From Actinomycetota bacterium (GTDB lineage Bacteria > Actinomycetota > Acidimicrobiia > Acidimicrobiales > Ilumatobacteraceae): DNA of 39,018 nt. Location of the stretch: the NCBI GenBank assembly GCA_005793785.1, contig SXPW01000115.1, forward strand, positions 1 to 39,018. The letters run 5' to 3'. The position numbers and the translations under genes are program-made. Below the pieces are notes generated by a model. That model did no database searches. It had not been told where the DNA came from and saw only the letters and a program-made list of their open reading frames with translations. Shown here one piece after another: positions 14,401-22,592 of the stretch (within the stretch, counting starts at the first letter, position 1; every line of letters begins with the position of its first letter).

Positions 14401-14651
14401 GCAACGGGCAGCACGTCGACGACCTTGCGACCGCGTCGTTCGCCGAACTTGACCGCGCCGTCGACCAACGAGAACAGCGTGTCGTCACTGGCGCGACGAA
14501 CGTTCTTACCGGGATGCACCTTGGTGCCACGCTGACGAATGATGATCGTGCCGGCGGTGATCTTGGTGCCGTCGAACACCTTGACGCCGAGTCGTTGGGC
14601 GTTTGAATCGCGACCGTTCTTCGTTGAACCGCCACCCTTTGTCTTTGACAT
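14397..14651 (-). CDS. rpmA: 50S ribosomal protein L27 (bL27)
   Basis: An 84-residue bL27 with the hallmark [32 protein letters not shown] region. The N-terminus reads [16 protein letters not shown] instead of the common MAHKKGxGSxxNGRDS, but keeps the flexible Gly/Lys-rich tail that reaches the peptidyl transferase centre. No cleavable Firmicutes-type N-terminal extension is present. It starts three bases after the rplU stop, with AAGG upstream of the ATG. Its TAG stop lies in CTAG, shared with the convergent nucleoside hydrolase. Confidence 0.97.
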   Translation of the reverse strand: MSKTKGGGSTKNGRDSNAQRLGVKVFDGTKITAGTIIIRQRGTKVHPGKNVRRASDDTLFSLVDGAVKFGERRGRKVVDVLPVA

Positions 14652-14654
14652 GAT

Positions 14655-14966
14655 TCAGCCTTTCGCGATGCTGGTGATCTTGATGACGCTGTAACGCTGA
14701 CGATGTCCGAAACGACGGCGTTGGTTGGTGCGACGCTTGTAGGTGAACCCGTCCACCTTGTCGCCGAGGTCCTCGCCGACGATGGTGCCCTTGACGGAGG
14801 CCTTCGAGAGTTCGTTGGGTGTGGAGAGGACCGTGGCGCCATCGACGATGAGGACGGGTCGCAGCGACACCTCGCTACCCTGCGCTCCGTCGAGCAACTC
14901 GACGCGCAAGGTCTGGCCGCTCGTCACTTTTTCCTGCTTGCCACCGGTGGCGATCACTGCGTACAT
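14655..14966 (-). CDS. rplU: 50S ribosomal protein L21 (bL21)
   Basis: A 103-residue bL21, the usual length, starting MYAVIATGGKQEKV and ending with the RNA-binding tail YKRRTNQRRRFGHRQRYSVIKI. It is first of the rplU-rpmA pair. A TAGTGT hexamer lies 11 bases before the ATG, with GAGAAG between them as a weak ribosome site. A gap of 56 bp separates it from ruvB upstream. I see no clear autoregulatory stem in that gap. Confidence 0.97.
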   Translation of the reverse strand: MYAVIATGGKQEKVTSGQTLRVELLDGAQGSEVSLRPVLIVDGATVLSTPNELSKASVKGTIVGEDLGDKVDGFTYKRRTNQRRRFGHRQRYSVIKITSIAKG

Positions 14967-15022
14967 AACGGCTTCTCACACTATCGGCGACGAACGACGG
15001 TCGCGCCGCGTGGTCGGGCACC

Positions 15023-16066
15023 CTAGAAGAGTTCGGGTGCTCGTTCGGGTGGCGTCAGGCCGAGGTGCTCGAAGGCGGCTGGGGTGGCGACGCGTCCACG
15101 CGGGGTGCGGGCGAGGAACCCCTCCCGAATGAGGAAGGGCTCGTACACGTCCTCGATCGTCTCGGGTTGTTCGCTCACGGCAATGGCCAGGGTCGAAAGC
15201 CCGACGGGTCCACCGGCGAAGCGCTCGCACACCACCTGCAAGACCGCACGGTCGACCTTGTCGAGTCCAAGGCGATCGACGCCGAAGGTCCGCAAGGCTT
15301 CGTCGGCGATGGGCAAGGTTACGGTCGAATGAGCACGGCCCTGCACTTGGGCACTGGTTTGTACTTGGGCAAAGTCGCGCACACGGCGCAACAGCCGATT
15401 GGCGATGCGCGGCGTGCCGCGCGAACGCGAGGCGATCTCGAGCGCCGCATCTGAGTCGATCGTGATCCCCAGGATGCCTGCCGCCCGTTGCACGATCTGG
15501 CGCAATTCGTCGGGCTCGTAATACTCGAGACGCGAGACGAGCCCGAACCTGTCGCGCAACGGCCCGGTAATCATGCCGGTGCGGGTGGTGGCACCGATGA
15601 GCGTGAACTTGGGCAGGGTGAGTCGAATCGAGGACGCGGCCGGACCCTTGCCGACGACGATGTCGATCTGAAAATCCTCCATCGCCGGATACAGGATCTC
15701 CTCGACGACCCTCGACAAGCGATGCACCTCGTCGATGAACAACACGTCACGGTCCTCCAACTTGGTGAGAATCGCCGCGAGGTCACCGGCGCGTTCCAAC
15801 GCCGGCCCCGACGTGACGTGGATCTTTGCGCCCATCTCGTTCGCCACGATCGTCGCCATCGTCGTCTTGCCGAGTCCGGGAGGCCCCGCGAGGAGGAGGT
15901 GATCCGCCGCCTCGTTGCGTTGGCGGGCGGCTTGGAGCACGATGCCCAGGTGCCGTTTCAATTCACCTTGTCCGACGAAATCGTCGAGTCGGCGCGGTCG
16001 TAGTTCGCCGTCGGCACGCACGTCAGAGTCGTTCCGCGCGATCGGATCCACGAACTCCTCACGCAC
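15023..16066 (-). CDS. ruvB: Holliday junction branch migration helicase RuvB
   Basis: A 347-residue AAA+ motor that, as a hexamer with RuvA, drives Holliday junction migration. Seen: [12 protein letters not shown] entry, Walker [10 protein letters not shown], Walker [11 protein letters not shown], sensor segment [20 protein letters not shown], and the C-terminal winged helix with [15 protein letters not shown]. The GTG at 16066 (VREEFVDP) overlaps the ruvA stop by eight bases and gives the usual length; longer in-frame starts lie inside ruvA and carry no conserved sequence. Last of ruvC-ruvA-ruvB. Confidence 0.96.
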   Translation of the reverse strand: MREEFVDPIARNDSDVRADGELRPRRLDDFVGQGELKRHLGIVLQAARQRNEAADHLLLAGPPGLGKTTMATIVANEMGAKIHVTSGPALERAGDLAAILTKLEDRDVLFIDEVHRLSRVVEEILYPAMEDFQIDIVVGKGPAASSIRLTLPKFTLIGATTRTGMITGPLRDRFGLVSRLEYYEPDELRQIVQRAAGILGITIDSDAALEIASRSRGTPRIANRLLRRVRDFAQVQTSAQVQGRAHSTVTLPIADEALRTFGVDRLGLDKVDRAVLQVVCERFAGGPVGLSTLAIAVSEQPETIEDVYEPFLIREGFLARTPRGRVATPAAFEHLGLTPPERAPELF

Positions 16067-16649
16067 GACGGGCCCCCAACAGACTGAGCGCTTCGCGCAG
16101 CATGGTGGCGGTGTCGGAAATCGCCAACTCGCGCAATGCGCCACGAATCTCGGTCTCGTCGTAGCCGAGACCGGCCAGTGCGTCGCGCACGTCGCTCATC
16201 GCACCCCCACCCCGTTCACCCACCGGACGAGGCTCATCGATGGTCGGAAGATTGAGGCGGTCCTTCAATTCAAGGAGCAGTCGTTCGGCGGTCTTCTTGC
16301 CGACGCCAGGTACCGAGGTGAGGCCCGCCACGTCGGCGGCGAGGACGATGTCGACGAGCGTCCGCGGTGAGTGCGTGGCGAGGATCGCCATCGCCAGCGA
16401 CGGCCCGATGCCGTTCGTGTCGATCAACACGTCGAAGGTCCGACGTTCGTCACGGTCGAGGAAGCCGAAGAGCAATTGGGCATCCTCGCGCACGTGATGG
16501 TGCACGTGCAGGAACGCCTCGGTGGTCGGTTCCAATTCGGCGAGCGTGCGCGGCGTCACGGTGACGGTGTAACCGACACCGGCCACCTCGATGAGCACGG
16601 TCGAGTCGCTGACGCGCTCCAGGATGCGACCACGTAGCGAGCCGATCAT
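16059..16649 (-). CDS. ruvA: Holliday junction binding protein RuvA
   Basis: A 196-residue RuvA with all three domains. The OB-fold starts [11 protein letters not shown]. The helix-hairpin-helix pair includes [17 protein letters not shown] and [25 protein letters not shown]-terminal domain III ([24 protein letters not shown]) contacts RuvB. ATG at 16649 overlaps the ruvC stop by four bases (ATGA), giving translational coupling. It binds four-way junctions as a tetramer and loads RuvB. Confidence 0.96.
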   Translation of the reverse strand: MIGSLRGRILERVSDSTVLIEVAGVGYTVTVTPRTLAELEPTTEAFLHVHHHVREDAQLLFGFLDRDERRTFDVLIDTNGIGPSLAMAILATHSPRTLVDIVLAADVAGLTSVPGVGKKTAERLLLELKDRLNLPTIDEPRPVGERGGGAMSDVRDALAGLGYDETEIRGALRELAISDTATMLREALSLLGARRA

Positions 16650-17209
16650 CGTGACATCGCCCCCGCCACGCTGCGGGCGAACGGCTCGCTTGCCACGTGA
16701 CACAGCGCGAGTGCGGCGGCATCCGCGGCGTCCGCGGGCGTGGGTAACGAACCCAACCCGCAACGAATTTGCACCATGCGGGCGATTGCAGCCTTGTCCG
16801 CTCCACCGAATCCCGCGACGGCGTTCTTCACCTCGGTGGGCGTGTACTGCACCACCGCGCAGCCGCGCGAGGCAGCAAGTGCCATCACCACTCCGCTCAC
16901 TTGAGCAACTCCCATGGCCGTGCGGGTGTTGTGTTGGAAGAACACCCGTTCGACCGCGACGGCACGCGGGGCGAATTCGTCGAAGAGATCGACGAGATCG
17001 GACTGGAGTCGCGCCAAACGCTCCGGTAGGTCGTCGCTGGCCGGTGTCGTGAGCACACCCAAGGCCCGCAGGATGGGTTTGGCGCCAGGTTGCACGACTG
17101 CGTATCCGCACCGGGTGAGTCCCGGATCGATTCCCACCACCAGCGGAACATCGGCGGGTGCCAGCGCGTCGGGAACGGCGTTGTTGGACCCTCGGCGGGG
17201 GGCGAACAT
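16646..17209 (-). CDS. ruvC: Holliday junction endonuclease RuvC
   Basis: A 187-residue RNase H-fold resolvase. Catalytic acidic residues are visible: Asp in GIDPGLTRCGYAVV, Glu in VERVFFQHNTRTAMGVAQ, and the C-terminal Asp pair in PADAADAAALALCH. A 22-residue N-terminal extension before VVGIDPG is longer than in most RuvC. The ATG at 17209 is supported by TAGCAT seven bases upstream, whose TAG is also the stop codon of the peroxiredoxin gene. An internal start nearer GIDPG is possible but has no such signal. Confidence 0.95.
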   Translation of the reverse strand: MFAPRRGSNNAVPDALAPADVPLVVGIDPGLTRCGYAVVQPGAKPILRALGVLTTPASDDLPERLARLQSDLVDLFDEFAPRAVAVERVFFQHNTRTAMGVAQVSGVVMALAASRGCAVVQYTPTEVKNAVAGFGGADKAAIARMVQIRCGLGSLPTPADAADAAALALCHVASEPFARSVAGAMSR

Positions 17210-17216
17210 GTGTTTG

Positions 17217-17222
17217 ATGCTA
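17217..17222 (-). promoter_or_regulatory. Candidate -10 box for ruvCAB, overlapping a stop codon
   Basis: On the minus strand TAGCAT (17222-17217) begins with the TAG stop of the peroxiredoxin gene and lies seven bases before the ruvC ATG. This would let ruvCAB be transcribed separately from the genes upstream, as a leaderless mRNA. Confidence 0.45.
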
Positions 17223-17678
17223 GCGGATGGCGGCGATTGCGGTGATCAATTCATCGACCGGTCGGTAGGTCACACCCACCACGGCTCGATGTGCATACCG
17301 AATGACTCCCGAGGCGTCGACCACGAACACGCTGCGACGCGGCAGGTCCATCAATCCCAGGACTCCGTAGGCCCGATGCGCCGATTTGTCCACGTCGGCG
17401 AGCAACGGGAAACCGAATCGATGCTTGGCGGCGAACTGCTCGTGACTGGCAACATCCTGGGTGCTGATGCCGAGCACCTGGGCGGACACCTGCGCGAACT
17501 GACTCAGTTCGTCGTTGTATTGGCACAACTGTCGCGTGCACACCGGGGTGTTGTCGCCGGGATAAAAGGCCAGAACGACCGTCGAGCCGCGGTACTGCGA
17601 CAGCGAATAATTCCGCGAGCCGGTGCCGGGCAAACTGAACTCGGGGGCCGTATCGCCGACGCCGACTGCTCGTGCCAT
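17220..17678 (-). CDS. Peroxiredoxin, BCP/PrxQ type
   Basis: A 152-residue AhpC/TSA-fold thiol peroxidase that reduces hydrogen peroxide and organic hydroperoxides. The motif FYPGDNTPVCTRQLCQYND carries the peroxidatic Cys in TPVC and, five residues on, a second Cys. That spacing is the intramolecular disulfide type of BCP/PrxQ. The ATG at 17678 is six bases after a TACGGT box. The longer reading frame upstream overlaps yebC and was rejected. It sits between yebC and ruvC, two genes often adjacent in other bacteria, so it is probably a lineage-specific insertion. Confidence 0.9.
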   Translation of the reverse strand: MARAVGVGDTAPEFSLPGTGSRNYSLSQYRGSTVVLAFYPGDNTPVCTRQLCQYNDELSQFAQVSAQVLGISTQDVASHEQFAAKHRFGFPLLADVDKSAHRAYGVLGLMDLPRRSVFVVDASGVIRYAHRAVVGVTYRPVDELITAIAAIR

Positions 17679-17684
17679 GCCGCC

Positions 17685-17690
17685 ACCGTA
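17685..17690 (-). promoter_or_regulatory. Candidate -10 box for the peroxiredoxin gene
   Basis: On the minus strand TACGGT is followed by ggcggc and the ATG at 17678. The spacing of six matches other leaderless candidates in the window. Confidence 0.45.
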
Positions 17691-17724
17691 GCCGACGTTG
17701 GCAACCCGGAGCCTCAACGGCGGC

Positions 17725-18474
17725 TCACGCACCGATCGATTCGAGCAACGCCTCGGCGATGTCGAAGTTGGCGTACACATCCTGCACGTCGTCGTGCTCC
17801 TCGAGTTCGTCCATGATCTTCAGGATGGCCTTGGCATCGGAGGCGTCCGTCACGGGAACCACCGCCGACGACACCATCGTGCTCTCGGCGGACTGCACGG
17901 GCAAGGAGGCTGCGTCGAGCGCCGCCTTGATCTCCCAGACCCTCGCCGCATCGCAGGTGATGCGCCACACCGACCCATCGTCATTCATGTCGTCGGCGCC
18001 GTGTTCGAGGACGGCCGCCATCACGTCGTCCTCCTTTGCCGCCCGATCGACGAGGATCACACCCTTGCGGCTGAACTGCCACGCCACGGCACCGGGTGCG
18101 GCCATCGATCCCCCACATTTGGTGAAGATCGCACGCACGTCGGAGGCGGTTCGGTTGCGATTGTCGGTGAGGATGTCGATCAGGAGTGCCACCCCACCGG
18201 GTGCATACGCCTCGTAGGTGATGGCCTCGTAGTTCGAACCCTGTGCCTCACCGGTTGCCCGCTTGATGGCGCGATCGATGGCATCGTTCGTCATGGACGC
18301 CGCCTTCGCCTTCTGGATGATCGTGCGCAATGCGGCATTCGACGCCGGATCGCCGCCGCCGGTCCGGGCTGCGACGTCGATTTGCCGGGCCAACTTGGCA
18401 AAGGTCTTGCCGCGCTTCTGGTCGATGACCGCCTTCTTGCGCTTGATCGTCGCCCACTTGGAATGTCCCGACAC
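17725..18474 (-). CDS. YebC/PmpR-family protein (translation factor or regulator)
   Basis: A 249-residue member of the YebC/PmpR family, opening with the invariant MSGHSKWATIKRKKAVIDQKRGKTFAKL. Three alpha/beta domains follow, and the middle of the protein has the usual YEAYAPGGVALLIDILTDNRNRTASDVR. Members were first described as DNA-binding regulators; later work links some to translation of difficult peptides. Which applies here cannot be told. GTG start at 18474, six bases after the pdxT stop, so it is probably the third gene of pdxS-pdxT-yebC. Confidence 0.95.
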   Translation of the reverse strand: MSGHSKWATIKRKKAVIDQKRGKTFAKLARQIDVAARTGGGDPASNAALRTIIQKAKAASMTNDAIDRAIKRATGEAQGSNYEAITYEAYAPGGVALLIDILTDNRNRTASDVRAIFTKCGGSMAAPGAVAWQFSRKGVILVDRAAKEDDVMAAVLEHGADDMNDDGSVWRITCDAARVWEIKAALDAASLPVQSAESTMVSSAVVPVTDASDAKAILKIMDELEEHDDVQDVYANFDIAEALLESIGA

Positions 18475-18480
18475 GGCCGC

Positions 18481-19071
18481 CTACCTCGTCGTCCGAACCT
18501 GTTCGATGAACAGTCGGTGGATGCGATCGTCGTCGGTGAGTTCTGGGTGGAACGATGCAGCCATTACGGACATTGAGCGTACGAGCACCGGCGTTCCGGC
18601 ATGCTCGGCGAGGACCTCGACGTCGTCGCCGGTGCGAACGATTCGCGGGGCGCGAATGAAGACGGCATGGAACGGTGCGTCACTGCCACGAATCGACAAC
18701 TCGGTTTCGAAACTGTCCACCTGTCTCCCGTAGGCATTCCTCTGCACACCGATGTCGAGCGCAGCAAACGAGCGTTGATCGTCCCGACCGTCCGTGACCT
18801 CGCGCGCGAGGAGGATCATTCCCGCGCACGTACCGAGAACGGGCATGCCGTCGGCGATTCGTTTGCCGACTGGCTCGAACAGCAATGACGACTCGAGCAG
18901 CATCGACATCGTCGTCGATTCGCCTCCCGGCAGGACGAGAGCATCGACATCGTCGAGGTCGTCCGGGGTTCGCACCTCGCTCGATTGCGCACCGATGCGG
19001 TCGAGTACGGCGCGGTGCGCAGCAAAGGCGCCCTGCAGTGCGAGCACGCCGATTCGGGTGCCCACCGTCAT
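18481..19071 (-). CDS. pdxT: Pyridoxal 5'-phosphate synthase glutaminase subunit
   Basis: A 196-residue class-I-type glutaminase that supplies ammonia to PdxS for vitamin B6 synthesis. Seen: IGVLALQGAFAAH at the start, the oxyanion strand LVLPGGESTT, nucleophile GTCAGMI with Cys82, and the catalytic His-Glu in SFHPELTDD near residue 175. ATG at 19071 has GGGGAG directly upstream. It lies 19 bp after pdxS; the two products assemble into the 24-subunit complex known for this family. Confidence 0.96.
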   Translation of the reverse strand: MTVGTRIGVLALQGAFAAHRAVLDRIGAQSSEVRTPDDLDDVDALVLPGGESTTMSMLLESSLLFEPVGKRIADGMPVLGTCAGMILLAREVTDGRDDQRSFAALDIGVQRNAYGRQVDSFETELSIRGSDAPFHAVFIRAPRIVRTGDDVEVLAEHAGTPVLVRSMSVMAASFHPELTDDDRIHRLFIEQVRTTR

Positions 19072-19090
19072 GTCTCCCCGGGCGGGGCTC

Positions 19091-19978
19091 CTACCAGCCG
19101 CGTTCGGCGTATCGCTGGTTGATTTCGTCCATCGAGATGCCGGTCATCGGTGCACCGAGTTTGCGACTCACCTTGGCGATGATGTGGGCGTCACGGAAAT
19201 GCGTCGTGGCCTCGACGATTGCCTTGGCGCGCGGTGCCGGGTCGTCACTCTTGAAGATGCCCGAGCCGACGAAGACCGATTCGGCTCCGAGTTGCATGGC
19301 CAACGCCGCATCGGCCGGTGTTGCGATTCCGCCGGCACAAAAGAGCGGCACCTGGAGCCAGCCCGTCTCGGCGATCTCCTGCACGAGCGGCAGCGGTGCG
19401 TTGAGTTTCTTCGCCCAGTCGAACAGTTCGGCGGAATCCGCCTGAGTGATCTTGCGAATGTCGCCGATGATCGACCGCAAATGCCGCACGGCCTCCACGA
19501 TGTTGCCGGTGCCCGCTTCCCCTTTGGAGCGAATGAGCGCTGCTCCTTCGGAGATTCGTCGCAAAGCCTCACCGAGATTCGTTGCACCGCACACGAAGGG
19601 GACGGTGAACTTGAGCTTGTCGATGTGGTGCGCCTCGTCGGCTGGCGTGAGCACCTCGCTCTCGTCGATGAAGTCGACACCGAGAGCTTCGAGCACCTGC
19701 GCCTCGACGAAGTGACCGATCCGCGCCTTGGCCATCACCGGAATCGACACGGCAGCCTTGATGCCCTCGATCATCTCCGGGTCGCTCATTCGCGCCACTC
19801 CGCCGTCGCGACGAATATCGGCGGGAACCCGCTCGAGCGCCATGACGGCGACGGCACCCGCGTCCTCGGCGATCTTGGCCTGGCCGGGGGTGACCACGTC
19901 CATGATCACGCCACCCTTCAACATTTCCGCCAATCCGCGTTGCACGCGCATCGAGCCGGTGGTGTTTGGGCTTGCCAT
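19091..19978 (-). CDS. pdxS: Pyridoxal 5'-phosphate synthase subunit PdxS
   Basis: A 295-residue TIM-barrel synthase that makes pyridoxal 5'-phosphate from ribose 5-phosphate, glyceraldehyde 3-phosphate and ammonia. Highly conserved segments are intact: [68 protein letters not shown] with the active-site Lys, and [35 protein letters not shown] at 19978 was chosen because homologues start close before the MxxxG segment. TACGCT ten bases upstream is a possible -10, with GAGAG between as a ribosome site. First gene of pdxS-pdxT-yebC. Confidence 0.96.
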   Translation of the reverse strand: MASPNTTGSMRVQRGLAEMLKGGVIMDVVTPGQAKIAEDAGAVAVMALERVPADIRRDGGVARMSDPEMIEGIKAAVSIPVMAKARIGHFVEAQVLEALGVDFIDESEVLTPADEAHHIDKLKFTVPFVCGATNLGEALRRISEGAALIRSKGEAGTGNIVEAVRHLRSIIGDIRKITQADSAELFDWAKKLNAPLPLVQEIAETGWLQVPLFCAGGIATPADAALAMQLGAESVFVGSGIFKSDDPAPRAKAIVEATTHFRDAHIIAKVSRKLGAPMTGISMDEINQRYAERGW

Positions 19979-20032
19979 GGTGTCTCTCAGCGTACCGAAG
20001 TGCCCCTGATCAGGTCCTGCGCACGTCAAAGG

Positions 20033-21109
20033 TCACGGATATTTGAACGACGTCGGGTCGGTGCCAGGGAGGTAGGAAATTCCCTTGCCGATTCGCACGA
20101 GTTCCACCCAGGTGTTCCCGGGCGTTAGTGCGATCTCCGTACCCGCGGTGTCCTTCAAAAGAAACGGCACGCCCGCATCGCTGCGCTCCCAAGTGCCCTG
20201 GAACAGCTTGCCCGCGGTGAACACCCATGCCTCGCCCGAGCCGATCGTCTTGGCGACCGGGCTGTAGCCGCTCTTGCTGTACTGCACGTAGAGCACCACC
20301 ACGTTGGCAGCGTTCACGCGCACGTCATCGACGTCGACGTGCGGCTTGTCGTCCTGGGATCGCAGGAAGCGACTGAACTCACTGCTCCACTCCCACAACA
20401 CGCGCACGCCATCCATCGAGAGTTTGATTCCAGCGGTTTCGCGAGCGGTCGCCGGAATCGACTCGTCGGCGGCACGGTACGCGAATTGTGCCGGAGGTGG
20501 AGCGGAACCCTCCGGGGCGAGCGTCCACAACTTCGAGGTGTCGGCGAGCAGGTTGTGCGGAGCCGAGCGCGAACTCTCGCGACGGTAACCGCCTTCGTCG
20601 TTCGCCGACGAATGACTGAGATCCACCATCGTGGAGGCGCGGATGAGCTTGGTGACCTCCGAGTTGCCGCCGCTCCAGGCGAACAGCGGGGCATTCAACG
20701 ACTCGAGGAGATCGACGTCCTGCTTGCGACCACTTCGGATGGGACCGACGGGGTCGCTGTCGTTGGTGTGGAAGACCGCGGCGAATCGTGTGAGCATCTC
20801 GACGTTCTCTTCGAACACGATGTCGGCTTGGTTGAGGCCCCATTGCGGGCGGGCCTTGGGATGGTTGTCGATCTTGACCACGAGTGCGGGTCGGGTGACG
20901 GGCGCAGCCACGGGTAGTCCCGTGAGCGGGGCCAACACCGGTGGAATCGTCGTGGTGGTCGTGGTGGACTCCGCCACCGTCGAGGTGGTTTCGGCGACGT
21001 CGACACCAGCCGACTCGCCCGCACTATCGGAACCCCCCGAGCACGCCGACACGGTGAGCACGGCGACCAAACCCGCCACTCCGACGAAACGACGTGAGGT
21101 ACTCGACAC
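20033..21109 (-). CDS. DUF3048-domain lipoprotein
   Basis: A 358-residue predicted lipoprotein. It has a signal peptide with lipobox VSAC (Cys about residue 25), a Thr/Ser-rich linker (ESTTTTTTIPP), then a DUF3048 domain starting PLTGLPVAAPVTRPALVVKIDNHPKARPQWGLNQADIVFEE. Function of the family (YerB-like) is not established; the cell-surface location suggests an envelope role. The GTG at 21109 has an excellent Shine-Dalgarno AAGGAG seven bases upstream. The frame is open farther upstream into htpX, but that part is not signal-peptide-like. It follows htpX by 16 bp. Confidence 0.88.
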   Translation of the reverse strand: MSSTSRRFVGVAGLVAVLTVSACSGGSDSAGESAGVDVAETTSTVAESTTTTTTIPPVLAPLTGLPVAAPVTRPALVVKIDNHPKARPQWGLNQADIVFEENVEMLTRFAAVFHTNDSDPVGPIRSGRKQDVDLLESLNAPLFAWSGGNSEVTKLIRASTMVDLSHSSANDEGGYRRESSRSAPHNLLADTSKLWTLAPEGSAPPPAQFAYRAADESIPATARETAGIKLSMDGVRVLWEWSSEFSRFLRSQDDKPHVDVDDVRVNAANVVVLYVQYSKSGYSPVAKTIGSGEAWVFTAGKLFQGTWERSDAGVPFLLKDTAGTEIALTPGNTWVELVRIGKGISYLPGTDPTSFKYP

Positions 21110-21125
21110 TGGGGACTCCTTTGAT

Positions 21126-22031
21126 TTAGATCTCGCGCAGGAGCGCGATGCGCTCGGCGAGAGGGGGGTGGGTATTGAAGAGTTTATGGAAAAACCCCAG
21201 TCGACCCGTGTCATTCACCCCCGACAATGGCTGCTCTATCCACATATGGGCCGTCGCCATCGACGCCGAATGGGTCACCGTACTGTCCGCCTGCAGTTTC
21301 TCCAGCGCCGAAATGAGCCCGGGCGGGTACCGAGTCAGTTGCACAGCCGAAACATCGGCCAGCGTCTCGCGACGACGACTCACGGCCGCCTGCATGGCGC
21401 GAGCCAGGAGCGGTGCCACGATGAGCAACACCATGCCGATGATCGCGAACGGGTTGCCGCGATCGTCACGATCCCCTGCCCTCGCCACTCGACCACCGTT
21501 CCACCACATCATCCGCAATGCCACGTCGGTGAGGATCGCCACAGAACCCACCAACGTGACGGCCAGCGTCATCACGAGGATGTCGTAGTTCTTGATGTGC
21601 GACAATTCGTGGGCGACCACACCTTCCAGTTCGACGCGGTTCATCTTCTCGAGAAGTCCCGTCGTCACGGCGACTGCGGCGTTCTTGGGAGTGCGACCGG
21701 TGGCGAACGCATTCGGCGCCGGATCGTTGATGACGTACACGCGCGGTTTGGGCAGGCCGCCCGCGATGCACAGTCCCTCCACCAGATTGTGCAATCGCTT
21801 GTAGGCAACCGGATCGGCCGGTACCGCCCTACTCACACGCAGGGCGATCGCGTCGGACTTCCAGTACGAAACGAATGCCATCACACCGGAGAACACGAGC
21901 GCGGCGATCGTGCCGAGCGTGCCGTTGCCGACGAGAACACCCACCGCCATACCCACGAGCACGAGCACGAGCACGAATCCAACGACGAGCACCGCGGAAC
22001 GGCGCTTGTTGGCCGCGATGAGGTCGTTCAG
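21126..22031 (-). CDS. htpX: HtpX-like M48 membrane metalloprotease, apparent CTG start
   Basis: A 301-residue zinc membrane protease of the M48B family. Two N-terminal helices are followed by HELSH (about residues 141-145, the HExxH zinc motif), two further helices and the late ETLAD segment with the third metal ligand. It degrades damaged membrane proteins and is usually linked to lemA, as here. The first ordinary start codon (GTG at 21992) would remove LNDLIAANKRRSA, which is the normal HtpX N-terminus. I therefore place the start at CTG (22031-22029), which overlaps the lemA stop as CTGA. No ATG, GTG or TTG is visible in frame between them. A short hexamer repeat (CACGAG, three perfect copies plus one, 21954-21977) codes for part of helix 1. 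Confidence 0.88.
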   Translation of the reverse strand: MNDLIAANKRRSAVLVVGFVLVLVLVGMAVGVLVGNGTLGTIAALVFSGVMAFVSYWKSDAIALRVSRAVPADPVAYKRLHNLVEGLCIAGGLPKPRVYVINDPAPNAFATGRTPKNAAVAVTTGLLEKMNRVELEGVVAHELSHIKNYDILVMTLAVTLVGSVAILTDVALRMMWWNGGRVARAGDRDDRGNPFAIIGMVLLIVAPLLARAMQAAVSRRRETLADVSAVQLTRYPPGLISALEKLQADSTVTHSASMATAHMWIEQPLSGVNDTGRLGFFHKLFNTHPPLAERIALLREI

Positions 22032-22582
22032 AATTTCACCGAAGGCGGCGTGGCTGCCGCGGCCTCGGCCTCGAAGTACTCACGGTCGGCAAAGTTGAAA
22101 CTGCGGGCGAACAGCACACCGGGGAACGATTGCGTCGTGTTGTTGTACCGCTCCACTGCATCGTTGTAGAACTGTCGCGCGTACGCGACGCGGCTTTCGG
22201 TGTTTTGCAGTTCTTCCTGCAAGGACAGAAAGTTCGTGTTGGCCTTCAGGTCGGGGTACGCCTCCGACAGGGCGAACAGCTGTCGGAGTGCGCCGGTCAA
22301 GCCGACGTCGGCAGCACCCTGTGCCACCGGGGTCGGTGCGGCGGACATGGCCTTGGCACGGGCGTCGATGACCGCCTCGAGCGCACCCTTTTCGAAGGTG
22401 GCATACCCTTTGACGGTTTCAACGAGGTTCGGAATGAGATCGAGTCGGCGTTTCAGTTGCACGTCGATCTGTGACCACGCGTTGTCGACCTCGTTGCGGC
22501 GGCTCACGAGGCGGTTGTAGGAGAAAATGACCCACACGGCGAACGATGCGAGCACGATGAGCACGATCCACAGCGCGTTCAT
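22028..22582 (-). CDS. lemA: LemA family protein
   Basis: A 184-residue LemA protein with one N-terminal membrane helix (about residues 3-22) and a long helical-bundle domain. Diagnostic segments are YNRLVSRRNEVDNAWSQIDVQLKRRLDLIPNLVETVKGYA and ESRVAYARQFYNDAVERYN...FPGVLFARSFNF. The biochemical role is uncertain, but LemA is repeatedly found beside HtpX, its partner here. ATG at 22582 lies ten bases after the upstream glycosyltransferase stop and has AGGG close by. The longer open frame upstream overlaps the glycosyltransferase and was rejected. Confidence 0.93.
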   Translation of the reverse strand: MNALWIVLIVLASFAVWVIFSYNRLVSRRNEVDNAWSQIDVQLKRRLDLIPNLVETVKGYATFEKGALEAVIDARAKAMSAAPTPVAQGAADVGLTGALRQLFALSEAYPDLKANTNFLSLQEELQNTESRVAYARQFYNDAVERYNNTTQSFPGVLFARSFNFADREYFEAEAAAATPPSVKF

Positions 22583-22592
22583 GACCCTGAGG

